A stretch of DNA of 64,000 nucleotides from Pararhodobacter zhoushanensis (lineage in GTDB: Bacteria; Pseudomonadota; Alphaproteobacteria; Rhodobacterales; Rhodobacteraceae). Of the stretch, positions 18,824 through 28,017 are shown in pieces. Within the stretch, counting starts at the first letter, position 1. Every line of letters starts with the position of its first letter. The notes under the pieces were generated by a model. The model did not search any database. It was not told where the DNA came from and saw only the letters and a list, made by a program, of their open reading frames with translations. The stretch is from positions 1,863,501-1,927,500 of the forward strand of contig NZ_JAPDFL010000001.1 in assembly GCF_025949695.1 (NCBI RefSeq), given 5' to 3'. The position numbers and the translations under genes are program-made.

Positions 18824-18850
18824 AGGGCGAGCTTCGGCTCGCCCTTTTTT
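18824..18850 (+). terminator. Terminator after phaP
   Basis: A perfect 9-bp stem (AGGGCGAGC with GCTCGCCCT), a TTCG tetraloop and a run of six T. It is the clearest intrinsic terminator in the window. Confidence 0.92.
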
Positions 18851-18985
18851 GCTGCCTGAGGGAGAGTTGGCACCGCGAATGCGCGCCCAAGGCTTTCCCG
18901 GACCAACCCTGCCCATTTGCTGTGCGTCTTTCGACGCTACAGACAAGAATCCTGTTTCCTGAATGGTTTTCGCGGTCTAGTCTTG

Positions 18986-18996
18986 CTGCAACGCAA
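18986..18996. promoter_or_regulatory. Imperfect PhaR-type site before phaR
   Basis: CTGC-AAC-GCAA differs by one base from CTGC-N3-GCAG and lies about 20 bases before the phaR start, where it could allow weak autoregulation. One mismatch makes it tentative. Confidence 0.4.
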
Positions 18997-19016
18997 TATG
19001 AATGGAGAGCACAGCC

Positions 19017-19583
19017 GTGTCCGAGACCGAAAAGCCGCTCTTGATCAAACGTTATGCCTCGCGCCGCCTCTACAACACGGAAAGCAGCGATTACGTTACC
19101 CTAGAGGATATCGCCGGGTTCATTCGTGCCGGGCGCGAAGTGCAGATCGTTGATCTCAAGACAGGCGATGACCTGACCCGCCAATACCTGCTGCAGATCG
19201 TTGCCGAGCATGAAAGCCGTGGTGAGAATGTCCTGCCGCTGGATGTGCTGACCGATCTGGTGCGCAGCTATACCGCGCAGGCGCAGAGCGTCGTGCCGCA
19301 GTTTCTGGCAATGTCGTTCGATATGCTGCGCGAAGGGCCCAACAAACTGGCCGCGATCAACCCGATGATGGCGCAGATGTCCAAGATGCCCGGCTTTGAC
19401 GCGATGCAGCGTCAGCAGCAGGCGTTCATGGAGCAGATGATGGTCGGCTGGCAGAAGATCCCCGGCTTTGCCGAGGGTGAGGCCGAGGCCGAAGCCTCGA
19501 CCGACAGCGCCGACGAAGACCTCAGCGCGATCCGCCGTCAGCTGGCCGCACTGGAAGCCAAGCTCAGCAAGATGGGCAAGTGA
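19017..19583 (+). CDS. phaR: PHB synthesis repressor PhaR
   Basis: A 188-aa regulator that binds both DNA and PHB. The N-terminal PHB/PHA accumulation DNA-binding domain is evident (LIKRYASRRLYNTE, YVTLEDIAGFI, QYLLQIVAEHE), followed by a Met/Gln-rich middle and a C-terminal coiled-coil segment (DLSAIRRQLAALEAKLSKM). The GTG start gives MSETEKPLLIKRY, which fits family N-termini, and GGAGAG lies 6-8 bases upstream; an ATG at 19002 is the alternative. It should control phaP and phaC through the sites above and be released when PHB is present. Confidence 0.93.
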   Translation: MSETEKPLLIKRYASRRLYNTESSDYVTLEDIAGFIRAGREVQIVDLKTGDDLTRQYLLQIVAEHESRGENVLPLDVLTDLVRSYTAQAQSVVPQFLAMSFDMLREGPNKLAAINPMMAQMSKMPGFDAMQRQQQAFMEQMMVGWQKIPGFAEGEAEAEASTDSADEDLSAIRRQLAALEAKLSKMGK

Positions 19584-19614
19584 GCGGGGCCTTCGGCCTG
19601 CGCTTCTAACCGGG

Positions 19615-20451
19615 ATGCCTGACGCCCCCAGTGTCATTACGCTGACCACGATCCCGCCCCGTTTCGGGGCGCTTGGTCCCACGCTCGCCAGCCTTGTGGC
19701 GCAAGATGTGCCCGCGCCGGTCGAGCTGTGGATACCGGAAACCTATTCCCGGTTCCCCAAATGGGACGGCAGTTTGCCCACCCTGCCAGCGGGCGTCACC
19801 ATTCGACGGTGCGCGCGTGACTGGGGACCGGCGACCAAGGTCGTTCCCGCCGCGCTCGAGCGTGCCGGTGAGGCCGTGGATCTGCTGTTTTGCGATGACG
19901 ATTCGATCTATGCACCCGACTGGCACCGGCGTTTCAAGGCATTGCGCCGCGAGCGCCCCGGTGACGCCCTGGCTGCACTGGGGCGCCACCTGCCGGGCCG
20001 CGCACAAGGGCCGCGGCTGCGCGATGACCGCATGCCCCGAATGCGTCGCCTGTCCCCCACTGTCGTGGCGCCGATTTTTGCAAGGCAGGGCTACGGCGAC
20101 GGGCCGCCTGTCGCGCTGGTCGGCAAGAGCGGCTATGCCGATCTGCTGGGCGGCTGGTGCGGCGTGATGGTGCGCCCGTCCTTCTTTGCGCCGCAACTTG
20201 CCGAAGGGCCGGGCCGATGGTGGCCGGTCGATGACGTCTGGCTGTCGGGAATGCTCGAACTCGGCGGCACGGCCATCTGGGTCGACGCAAGCATCCTGCC
20301 ACCCGGACGGCGCAACGTCGGTGGCACCGCCGATCTGACCCGACTCAGCGTCGATGGTGACGGGCGTGTCGCGCTGGACATGGGCTGTGCTGCCGACCTG
20401 ATGTCACAGCATGGCATCTGGACCGCCGAGTCGCTGGGGATGCCCGGCTGA
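19615..20451 (+). CDS. Glycosyltransferase-like (GT-A fold) protein
   Basis: A 278-aa protein beginning MPDAPSVITLTTIPPRFG. CDDDSIYAPDWHRRF looks like the DXD metal/sugar-nucleotide site of GT-A enzymes, and the following WCGVMVRPSFF with DDVWLSGML is often seen in glycosyltransferase families of unknown acceptor. No membrane segment is seen. The ribosome site is weak. It is 31 bases after phaR but has no obvious link to PHB. Its stop directly abuts the stop of the convergent RamA-like gene. Confidence 0.65.
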   Translation: MPDAPSVITLTTIPPRFGALGPTLASLVAQDVPAPVELWIPETYSRFPKWDGSLPTLPAGVTIRRCARDWGPATKVVPAALERAGEAVDLLFCDDDSIYAPDWHRRFKALRRERPGDALAALGRHLPGRAQGPRLRDDRMPRMRRLSPTVVAPIFARQGYGDGPPVALVGKSGYADLLGGWCGVMVRPSFFAPQLAEGPGRWWPVDDVWLSGMLELGGTAIWVDASILPPGRRNVGGTADLTRLSVDGDGRVALDMGCAADLMSQHGIWTAESLGMPG

Positions 20452-22488
20452 TCAGCGCCGCCGCCGCCGACCGCCGCCATCGCCACTGCTGCCCATGTTG
20501 TGATTGACCTGCGGCAGGGTCAGGACCGTGCTGAGATGCGGGAAGCTGTCCACTGCATGCGGCATGGCCGAAGCGTTGACGAAATGCTCCTGAAAGCGCG
20601 GCTCGATCGCGGTTTCAACCTTGTGGATCTGCTTGACCTGCGCCTCGATCCCGGCCCGCGCCGCGATGTTGCACAGCGCGATCCGCGCGCCGGTTCCGGC
20701 GGCATTGCCCGCGCTGGTGACGTTGTCCAGCGGGCAATCGGGGATCATCCCCAACACCATCGCATGCTTGGCGCTGATATGCGCGCCAAAGGCTCCGGCA
20801 AGCACGACATGGTCGATATGGTCCACGCCCATCTCATCCATCAGCAGGCGCGCGCCCGCATAAAGCGCTGATTTCGCCAGCTGAATCGCCCGGATATCAC
20901 CCTGTGTGACGGTGATGCGCGGACCGTTCTGCGCGCTGCCATCGTGGATCAGGTAGGAATAGGTGCGCCCCTCGGCCACGCTGCGTTCGGTGCCGGTCTG
21001 CGCCGGAGCGCCCATCAGGCCCGCCGCATCGACGATCCCGGCCATGCGGAGTTCCGCCACCGCCTCGATGATGCCCGACCCACAGATGCCGGTGATCCCG
21101 GTATGCGCGGTGGCCTCGGCAAAGCCGGGTTCATCCGACCACAGGTCGCTGCCGATGACGCGAAAGCGAGGTTCCTTGGTCTCAGGATCGATCTCGATCC
21201 GCTCGATGGCCCCGGGGGCCGCGCGCTGGCCGCTGGAAATCTGCGCGCCCTCGAACGCCGGTCCGGTGGGCGAGGAACAGGCCAGAACCCGCTTTTTGTT
21301 GCCCAGCAGGATCTCGGCATTGGTGCCCACATCGACGATCAGCACCAGCTCGTCGCGCAACTGCGGTGCCTCGGATAGCGCCACAGCGGCGGCATCCGCG
21401 CCGACATGCCCGGCGATGCAGGGCAGGGTGTAGAGCCGCGCTTCGGCGTTGATGGCGCTCAGACCCAGATCGCGCGCGGGCAGCGACAGCGACGACGACG
21501 TGGCCAGCGCAAACGGGGCCTGACCCAGCTCAACCGGGTCGATGCCCAGAAACAGGTGGTGCATCACCGGGTTGCACACAACGACGGTTTCCATGATCGC
21601 CCGCGGGTCGATCACCGCCTCTGCCGCCACGGAAATTGCCAAGGCATTCAAGGCGTCGCGCACCGATGCCGTCATCTCGACATCGCCGCCGGGGTTCATC
21701 ATCGCATAAGAAACGCGGCTCATCAGATCTTCACCAAAGCGGATCTGCGGGTTCATGACCCCGCCCGACGCCAGCACCCGCCCGTCACGCAGATCGCACA
21801 GATGCGCGGCAATCGTGGTCGATCCCAGATCAATCGCAAGCCCTGCCAGAGGGCCGTCATAAAAGCCGGGGAACACGTCGAGAAGTTTTGCGGCACCGCC
21901 GTGATGGTCGCGGAACACCGCCGCTGTCACACTCCATTTGCCCTTGCGCAGCACGGGTTGGAGCTTGCGCAACACAGACGGTCCGGCCTCGATCGCCTCA
22001 ATCTGCCACTGGTCCTTGAGCGCCAGCGCCAGCCTCTCCAGATCGCCAGAGGGCTCGTGCATGTCGGGCTCGGCCACCTCGACGTAGTAAAGCCGCGTTG
22101 CCGGGTCCATCTGCACCACCCGCGCGCTGGCAGCCTTGCGCACCACCTGCCGGTGCAACTGGCTTTCCGGCGGCACGTCGATGACCACATCGCCCATGAC
22201 CTTGGCCTGACAGCCCAGCCGCCGCCCGTCCAGCATGCCGCGCTTGTCCTTGTAGCGCTGCTCGACCGCGTTCCAGTCGCTGAGCGCATCGGCGGCGACG
22301 GTGACGCCGTGCTTGGGGAACGCTCCGACGCCGGGCGAGACCTGACACTTGGAACAAATCCCGCGCCCGCCGCAGACCGAGTCCAGATCGACCCCCAGTT
22401 GCCGCGCCGCTGTCAGCACGGGTGTCCCCACCGCAAACCGCCCCCGCTTGCCCGAGGGGGTAAAGATCACCAGCGCGTCGCTTGCCAT
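20452..22488 (-). CDS. RamA-like ferredoxin/ASKHA protein (DUF4445; corrinoid reactivation family)
   Basis: A 678-aa protein with an N-terminal 2Fe-2S ferredoxin domain, whose cysteines lie in SVCGGRGICSKCQ and RRLGCQA. It continues into the RACo/RamA ASKHA ATPase core, with phosphate-binding segments AIDLGSTTIAAHL and LIVDVGTNAEILLG, and a C-terminal domain. Relatives reductively reactivate corrinoid methyl carriers using ATP. No methyltransferase or corrinoid protein is encoded nearby, so its partner lies elsewhere. The start MASDALVIF is set by ACAGGA. The C-terminus is a Gly/Arg tail ending in five Arg. Confidence 0.87.
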   Translation of the reverse strand: MASDALVIFTPSGKRGRFAVGTPVLTAARQLGVDLDSVCGGRGICSKCQVSPGVGAFPKHGVTVAADALSDWNAVEQRYKDKRGMLDGRRLGCQAKVMGDVVIDVPPESQLHRQVVRKAASARVVQMDPATRLYYVEVAEPDMHEPSGDLERLALALKDQWQIEAIEAGPSVLRKLQPVLRKGKWSVTAAVFRDHHGGAAKLLDVFPGFYDGPLAGLAIDLGSTTIAAHLCDLRDGRVLASGGVMNPQIRFGEDLMSRVSYAMMNPGGDVEMTASVRDALNALAISVAAEAVIDPRAIMETVVVCNPVMHHLFLGIDPVELGQAPFALATSSSLSLPARDLGLSAINAEARLYTLPCIAGHVGADAAAVALSEAPQLRDELVLIVDVGTNAEILLGNKKRVLACSSPTGPAFEGAQISSGQRAAPGAIERIEIDPETKEPRFRVIGSDLWSDEPGFAEATAHTGITGICGSGIIEAVAELRMAGIVDAAGLMGAPAQTGTERSVAEGRTYSYLIHDGSAQNGPRITVTQGDIRAIQLAKSALYAGARLLMDEMGVDHIDHVVLAGAFGAHISAKHAMVLGMIPDCPLDNVTSAGNAAGTGARIALCNIAARAGIEAQVKQIHKVETAIEPRFQEHFVNASAMPHAVDSFPHLSTVLTLPQVNHNMGSSGDGGGRRRRR

Positions 22489-22585
22489 GGGAATGTCCTG
22501 TCCGCCTAACTTGAGCTGCACCATAGCGTGACGCCGCGCAGCCGAAAGGGGGCAAGCGACCCGGGCAGGGCGGAAAGCGACCGGC

Positions 22586-22957
22586 TCAGGGTGTTGCGGC
22601 CTGTGCCAGCAGCCGGGCCTCGGCGATCAGCGCGATCAGCACCTCGACGTGACGTGGCGCGCGCCATGGATTGCCCGCTTCGTGGGGGGCGCGGGTGCGC
22701 AGGTCATCGTGCTGTGCCTCCAGCGCGATCAGGTGGCGCAGCGTCGCCACGCCGGGGGGCGGCGTGGCGGGCAGGCGCAGGATACGGCGCAGATCGGTTT
22801 CGCGGACATAGTCCATGGCGCCATGACGCGCCGTGCGCATCAGCAGTTGCGGACGGCGCATAGTGGTCAGCTCGGACAGGACCATCAGGATCGAGTCACG
22901 GGGGTGCAGGTCATGGGCGATTCCTTTCGAAGGTTGGAAAAGTGACGCCCCGATCAT
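22586..22957 (-). CDS. DUF6477 family protein
   Basis: A 123-aa Arg-rich protein with the DUF6477 pattern: ILMVLSELTTMRRPQLLMRTARHGAMDYVRE (abbreviated: MRRPQLLMRTARHGA) followed by a Leu/Arg helix. The family is small, alphaproteobacterial and of unknown function. The start is uncertain: ATG at 22957 gives MIGASLFQPS, with only a weak site (AAGGG) upstream. It is divergent from the DUF6456 regulator-like gene. Confidence 0.6.
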   Translation of the reverse strand: MIGASLFQPSKGIAHDLHPRDSILMVLSELTTMRRPQLLMRTARHGAMDYVRETDLRRILRLPATPPPGVATLRHLIALEAQHDDLRTRAPHEAGNPWRAPRHVEVLIALIAEARLLAQAATP

Positions 22958-23175
22958 CTCACGACCCTTGTGGGTGTTGCGTTGCGGTGCCCAGCACCGC
23001 GCGGTCCGTTCAACGTTCCTTTGAGGTTGGGCCGCACAGTGAACCGGCTGCAAGGTTAACGATCCGGTAACAAAGTGGGTCATAGGTTGAGAATGTTGAC
23101 GTTATCGAAACGTGCTTTTCCGAGGAGGACCGAGGTTGTCGCGTTGGCCACCCGTCGGAAGGACGGGGTCGCACC

Positions 23176-24216
23176 ATGGCCAAAGGGGATCCGATGACCG
23201 CCAATCTTTCGCCGATCACGCATCTGCCCGAGTGGGTGCCCTCGGCCGTCCGGCTGTATCTGTCGCATACCGAAAGCGGGCGTTCGCTGCGCGACATCGC
23301 CCGGGCCGAAGGGGTGCATGCCTCGACGGTGCTGCGTCAGGTGCGCCGGTTCGAGAACCGCCGCGACGATCTGCTGGTGGAGTGCGCGCTGGGGCGGCTG
23401 CGCCAGAGCGACACGAGGCTGCCCCTGATCGGCGACGGCGGTCCCGATGCACCGCCGCCGCCTTGCGAAGAAACGCTGGATGCCGAGGCGCGGCGGGTTC
23501 TTCCCCGTCTGGCCGAGGAGGGCGCGCTGCTGGTTGTCGCCCCGGACATGGAGCGCGCGGTTGTTCTGCGGGACGGGGCGTCGGGTACGGTGCGGCTGGC
23601 GGTGCTCGACCGCCCGGTGGCCGAAGCCTTTGCACTGCGCGACTGGATCGCCTGCGTGCAGGCAGGCCGGGTGCTGCGCTACGAACTCACCACCACGGGG
23701 CGTGCAGCGTTGCGGCGGTTGGTGCAGGGCGATGACCCTCAGGCGTCAACGCTGCGCGCGTCCGAGGATGACGAGTGCCGGGGCACCCGCCCGATCACCG
23801 TGGAATCGCCGGTGACGGCGCTTGCCCGGCGGCGCGACAAGGACGGCAAGCCCTTCCTGACGCCCGATCTGGTCGCCGCCGCCGAACGCCTGCGGGAAGA
23901 TTTCGAGACCGCGCAGACCGGCCCTCGCGTGACGCAGGACTGGGAGCGGCTGCTGACCGGTCCGCAAAAATCGGTCGGCGGCAGCAGCCGGGGTGCGTCG
24001 GGTGCCCGCAACCGGGTGCTGATGGCGCTGGCGGAACTGGGGCCGGGACTGGCCGATATGGCCCTGCGCTGCTGCTGTTTCATGGAGGGGTTAGAGACCG
24101 CCGAGCGCCACATGGGCTGGTCAGCGCGCTCGGGCAAGATCGTTCTGCGCATTGCGCTGCTGCGGTTGCAGCGGCACTATGAGACGCTTGGCGACGCAGG
24201 AAAGATGATTGGTTGA
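23176..24216 (+). CDS. DUF6456 domain-containing helix-turn-helix protein
   Basis: A 346-aa protein. Residues about 30-65 contain a helix-turn-helix (SLRDIARAEGVHASTVLRQVRR, central part), the middle is Arg-rich and variable, and the C-terminal 140 residues match DUF6456 (GARNRVLMALAELGPGLAD, CCCFMEGLETAERHMGW, central parts). This family is restricted to alphaproteobacteria and is probably a DNA-binding regulator of unknown target. ATG 23176 follows GGACGGGG; ATG 23194 follows AAGGGGAT and is an equally possible start. Confidence 0.75.
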   Translation: MAKGDPMTANLSPITHLPEWVPSAVRLYLSHTESGRSLRDIARAEGVHASTVLRQVRRFENRRDDLLVECALGRLRQSDTRLPLIGDGGPDAPPPPCEETLDAEARRVLPRLAEEGALLVVAPDMERAVVLRDGASGTVRLAVLDRPVAEAFALRDWIACVQAGRVLRYELTTTGRAALRRLVQGDDPQASTLRASEDDECRGTRPITVESPVTALARRRDKDGKPFLTPDLVAAAERLREDFETAQTGPRVTQDWERLLTGPQKSVGGSSRGASGARNRVLMALAELGPGLADMALRCCCFMEGLETAERHMGWSARSGKIVLRIALLRLQRHYETLGDAGKMIG

Positions 24217-24380
24217 TTGTCTGACATTTGCCGCCGGCGCGCCTGAGGTTACGCACCTGTTACCGCTGCTAAAGTCGGAAAAGTAACATTCTGCCTGATG
24301 AATCGGCACCAGATTTGCCGCGAAATGTCAGAAAATGAACTGTGCGCCCATCATCTGTCTTCTCAATATCCACGGGGATT

Positions 24381-24428
24381 CTCAAGGGGCGCGTGCGCCC
24401 CTTGAGCGGGGTGTGGGGCTGGCCCCAC
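24381..24428. repeat. Two adjacent inverted repeats downstream of trpD
   Basis: CTCAAGGGGCGC and its complement (24381-24406, 2-base loop) form a perfect 12-bp palindrome. A second one, GTGGGGC with GCCCCAC (24413-24428), sits next to the trpD stop. No T-run follows on the minus strand, so this is either a factor-dependent terminator or a protective mRNA 3' end for trpGD. Confidence 0.6.
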
Positions 24429-24435
24429 CACGCCC

Positions 24436-25452
24436 TCACCCGATCGGCACCAGCCGTGCCAGTCCCGCGACCTTGGCCGCCGCCGCGCCCGACATGATGC
24501 TCTCGCGTGCCATGGCGACGCCTTCTTTCAGCGTCGTCGCCTTGTCGGCCACCATCAGCGCCGCCGCCGCGTTCAGCAGCACGGCGTCGCGGTAGGCAGG
24601 TCGCCCGGCACCGGCCAGAACCGCTTTCAGCTCGACTGCATTCTCGGCCGGGTCGCCCCCCAGAAGATCGTCGAACGGATGCAGCGGCAGCCCGGCATCC
24701 TCGGGGTGCACAGTGAACTCGCGCAGCGCACCGTTCTCCAGCGCCACTACCATCGAGGGCGCGGCAATCGACAGCTCGTCCGTGCCGTCGCCGCCATGCA
24801 CCAGCCACGCCTTTTCCGACCCCAGCGCCAGCAGCACCTCGGCCATCGGGCGCACCAGCGCGGGCGCGAAGACCCCGGTCAGCTGCCGCTTGACCCCGGC
24901 CGGGTTGGTCAGCGGCCCCAGGATGTTGAAGATTGTCCGCGTGCCCAGTTCGGTCCGCACTGGCCCGACGTGGCGCATCGCCGGATGGTGCATCGGCGCC
25001 ATCATGAAGCCGATGCCGACATCCCGGATCACACGCTCGACTTCGGCGGCACCGACCATCACGTTGATCCCCAGCGCGCCCAGTGCATCCGCCGCGCCCG
25101 ATTTCGACGACAGGTTGCGGTTGCCGTGCTTGGCCACGGTAACCCCCGCACCGGCAACCACAAAGGCTGTCGCGGTCGAGATGTTCAGCGTGCCCTTGCC
25201 GTCACCGCCCGTGCCGACGATGTCCATCGCCCCCTCGGGCGCGCGGACCTTGACGCAGCGTGCGCGCATCACGGCGGCGGCGGCGGCGTATTCATCCACG
25301 GTCTCGCCGCGCGTGCGCAGGGTCATCAACAGCCCGCCCATCTGCGCCGGGGTCGCATCGCCCGCAAACAGGATCGAGAAGGCCTGCTCGGCCTCGGCGC
25401 GGGTCAGGGGCCGCTCGGCGGCGGTGGCGATCAGGGGTTTGATGCTGCTCAT
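24436..25452 (-). CDS. trpD: Anthranilate phosphoribosyltransferase
   Basis: A 338-aa enzyme transferring phosphoribose from PRPP to anthranilate, the second step of tryptophan synthesis. It has the GTGGDGKGT loop (residues 80-88), [27 protein letters not shown] (central part) and the expected length. It overlaps the trpG stop region by four bases (ATGA), indicating coupled translation. The usual neighbours trpC, moaC and moeA do not follow; the next 220 bases hold only inverted repeats. Confidence 0.96.
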   Translation of the reverse strand: MSSIKPLIATAAERPLTRAEAEQAFSILFAGDATPAQMGGLLMTLRTRGETVDEYAAAAAVMRARCVKVRAPEGAMDIVGTGGDGKGTLNISTATAFVVAGAGVTVAKHGNRNLSSKSGAADALGALGINVMVGAAEVERVIRDVGIGFMMAPMHHPAMRHVGPVRTELGTRTIFNILGPLTNPAGVKRQLTGVFAPALVRPMAEVLLALGSEKAWLVHGGDGTDELSIAAPSMVVALENGALREFTVHPEDAGLPLHPFDDLLGGDPAENAVELKAVLAGAGRPAYRDAVLLNAAAALMVADKATTLKEGVAMARESIMSGAAAAKVAGLARLVPIG

Positions 25453-26030
25453 GCCGAAACCTTCGCGCGCTCAAGAAACGTTTTCAGCATCGCGTGGCCA
25501 TGTTGCGAGGCGATGCTTTCAGGGTGGAACTGCACGCCCTCGATGGGCAGCTCGCGGTGCCGCAGCCCCATGATCATGCCGCTTTCCAGCCAGGCGGTGA
25601 CCTCAAGGCAGTCGGGCAGGCTGTTGCGCTCGACGATCAGCGAGTGATAGCGCGTCGCCTCCAGCGGCGAGGGCAGGCCCGCGAAGACCCCGCCGTCAGC
25701 GTGGTGAATGGTGCCCATCTTGCCATGCACGATCTCGCCCGCGCGCACCACCTTGCCGCCAAACGCCTGTCCGATGGTCTGGTGGCCAAGGCACACACCC
25801 AGCAGCGGCGTTCTCGTCTCGGCGGCGGCGGCGACCAGGGCCAAGCAGATCCCCGCCTGATCGGGGTCGCAGGGGCCGGGGCTGAGCACGATGGCCGAGG
25901 GGTTCAGCGCCATGGCTTGCTGGACGTCCAGCGCGTCGTTGCGCTTGACCACCACCTCGGCGCCGAGTTCGCCAAAATAATGCACGAGGTTGTAGGTAAA
26001 GCTGTCGTAGTTATCAATCAGGAGCAACAT
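25449..26030 (-). CDS. trpG: Anthranilate synthase glutamine amidotransferase subunit
   Basis: A 193-aa class I glutaminase that feeds ammonia to TrpE. The catalytic triad is intact: Cys80 in GVCLGHQ, His169 and Glu171 in QFHPES. The N-terminus [16 protein letters not shown] is typical. It starts a trpGD unit divergent from the polysaccharide deacetylase gene. trpE is not in the window, although a trpE-to-trpG arrangement is common in relatives. A moonlighting role as PabA is possible. Confidence 0.95.
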   Translation of the reverse strand: MLLLIDNYDSFTYNLVHYFGELGAEVVVKRNDALDVQQAMALNPSAIVLSPGPCDPDQAGICLALVAAAAETRTPLLGVCLGHQTIGQAFGGKVVRAGEIVHGKMGTIHHADGGVFAGLPSPLEATRYHSLIVERNSLPDCLEVTAWLESGMIMGLRHRELPIEGVQFHPESIASQHGHAMLKTFLERAKVSA

Positions 26031-26198
26031 GGCGCGGATCCGGGCGTTTTGGGGCGTCCCTTACATGCAACCGCGTGCCGCATGGGGTCAAGCCCGTGTA
26101 AGCGGTGCTCTGTGCGCGACGGCAGGGGTGCACGCGTGGCGCTGACGCAGTATAAGGGGGCAAGCGGGCAGGCTGAGACCAAACAAAAAGAGGGGCGA

Positions 26199-28010
26199 AT
26201 GAGCGGGTTCATCAAGGGAATCGTCGTTGGCTTGGGCAGTTTCGGGCTGGGGTTCGTTGTGCTTTCGGTCGTGTTGCCGGTTGACGCGCCGGGCAGGCTG
26301 CAACCCAGCCCCGCGCAGGTCGAGGCCGAGCGTCAGGCCGAGGTGGATCTGGTGCCCGCGACGGCTGCCCCCGATGCGCCATCCGTGACCGGTGACACGC
26401 CCGCGCCCGCCGGTCCCGCTGTCGAGGCGACGGCGCAAGAGCCTGCCACACAGAGCGTGGATCCTGTGCCTTCGAACGATCTGGTGGCGGAGTCTGAAGG
26501 TCTCGATCCTGCGCCTGCGGACCCCGCGACGCAGGCAACGCCGGTCGAGACAGCGCCCGAGCCGTCCCCGAGTGTTACGCCTCCGGCGGATGCCAGCCCA
26601 CGTGTGCAAGACCCGCCCGCCGCGCCGCGCACGGCGTTGACCCCGCCGCTGCCCGATACCGACCGCCCCGATCCGCAACCCGCGTCCGCTGCCAACGCAC
26701 AGCCCGACAGCGCCCCCGCTGAAGCCGAAGCACCGGTTGTCGAGCCCGCCCCTGTTGAGCCGATGGGCGCTGCGTCTGAAACGGGGCCATCGCCGGTGGT
26801 CACGCTGCCCTCTGCTGCCGACGCCCCGCCGCTTGCCGCAGGGGCAACCGACACCCCCGGCGCGGTGACGGCGCCTGCCGCTGATGCCACGCCGCTTGCG
26901 CAGGCCGGGACAGCGCTGGCTCAGGCGCGCAGCGCCCTTGTGCCGACCGAGCGTTCTACTGTCGAGCGCGCGCTCCCCGACACGACCGCGCCCGCCATGC
27001 CCCAGCCTGAACCGCCCGTGACGGCTGACCCCGTCCCGCAACCGGCCCCTGAGCCCACCGCCCCGGCCGAGAGCCAGTCCCCGCTCGCGCCCGTTCCGGC
27101 TGCCCGCGTCCCGCTGTCCGAGCCGCTGCTGCCGCGCGCGCCCGGCTTTGCGATCGAGCGCCCCCCGGTGCAGCCCATGCCCACCGGAACGCCGCAGGTT
27201 GCCGTGCGCCGGGGTGCGACGGCCGATTCCGCGCCGCGTCAGGTCGAAGGCGTGACCGTCGGCCGCTTGGCGCGCATCGGTGCGCCGGTGCCCGAGGGAT
27301 CCACCGCCGAACCGACGCCGGATCCTGCCGATCCCGGCCTGTCCGCCGCGCAACGCTTCGCCGCGCAGCCGGCGATCAGCGGTGACGAGCGCCCGCTGGG
27401 CGTGGTGCTGACCGACAGTGCCGCCTCGCAATCCGCGATTCTGGCGCTGGGGGTGCCGGTTACGGTCGCGCTGGATCCTTATGACGCGGATGCGCCGCGC
27501 CGCGCTGCCGAATACCGCAGCGCCGGGTACGAGATCGCCTTGCTGGCCGCGCGGATGCCCGCTCTGGCGACGCCTGCGGACCTGACGGTGATTCTGGACG
27601 CGTGGATGCGCGATTTCCCCGAAACCGTGGCGCTGATGGACGTGCCGTTGAACGGCGTGGGGGCGAACCCGACGCTGGCCCGCGATCTGACGGCGATGCT
27701 GGCGGTGGATGGCTACGCGGCGATTGCGCTGCGCGGGGGGCTGGATGCGTTCCTGCAAGCGGCTGAAGACAGCGACCTGCCGGCGGTGGCAGTGTACCGT
27801 GAGATCGACAGCGCCGGGCAAAGCGAGATTGCCGTCCGCCGGATGATCGACCGCGCCGCGTTTGAGGCCCTGCGCCGTCCCGGTATCCTGATCGCGGGAT
27901 CCGCCGATGATCGCGGCCTGATGACCGAGCTTGCCGATTTCGCCCAAGGGCGCGGGCGCAGCGGTGTCGCGCTGGCCCCGGCCTCGGCCGTGTTAAGCGC
28001 CGCGCGCTGA
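26199..28010 (+). CDS. Divergent polysaccharide deacetylase family protein
   Basis: A 603-aa protein anchored by one N-terminal helix (residues about 5-27). A very long Pro/Ala-rich low-complexity stretch (about 35-370) joins it to a C-terminal YibQ/divergent polysaccharide deacetylase domain (about 385-600; PLGVVLTDSAASQ, SAGYEIALLAARMP, ETVALMDVPLNGVG). Such proteins probably act in the periplasm; catalytic activity is unproven because the normal metal ligands are diverged. The start ATG follows AAGAGGGG. The Pro/Ala stretch is probably a periplasm-spanning linker. Confidence 0.85.
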   Translation: MSGFIKGIVVGLGSFGLGFVVLSVVLPVDAPGRLQPSPAQVEAERQAEVDLVPATAAPDAPSVTGDTPAPAGPAVEATAQEPATQSVDPVPSNDLVAESEGLDPAPADPATQATPVETAPEPSPSVTPPADASPRVQDPPAAPRTALTPPLPDTDRPDPQPASAANAQPDSAPAEAEAPVVEPAPVEPMGAASETGPSPVVTLPSAADAPPLAAGATDTPGAVTAPAADATPLAQAGTALAQARSALVPTERSTVERALPDTTAPAMPQPEPPVTADPVPQPAPEPTAPAESQSPLAPVPAARVPLSEPLLPRAPGFAIERPPVQPMPTGTPQVAVRRGATADSAPRQVEGVTVGRLARIGAPVPEGSTAEPTPDPADPGLSAAQRFAAQPAISGDERPLGVVLTDSAASQSAILALGVPVTVALDPYDADAPRRAAEYRSAGYEIALLAARMPALATPADLTVILDAWMRDFPETVALMDVPLNGVGANPTLARDLTAMLAVDGYAAIALRGGLDAFLQAAEDSDLPAVAVYREIDSAGQSEIAVRRMIDRAAFEALRRPGILIAGSADDRGLMTELADFAQGRGRSGVALAPASAVLSAAR

Positions 28011-28017
28011 GGATTTT

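Noticed and set aside
26088..27947. 619-codon open frame opposite the polysaccharide deacetylase
   Set aside because: Arg/Gly-rich product caused by the low-complexity Pro/Ala codons of the true gene.
26199..28010. Long Pro/Ala region as a repeat array
   Set aside because: Low complexity but without a fixed repeat unit; best seen as a flexible linker.
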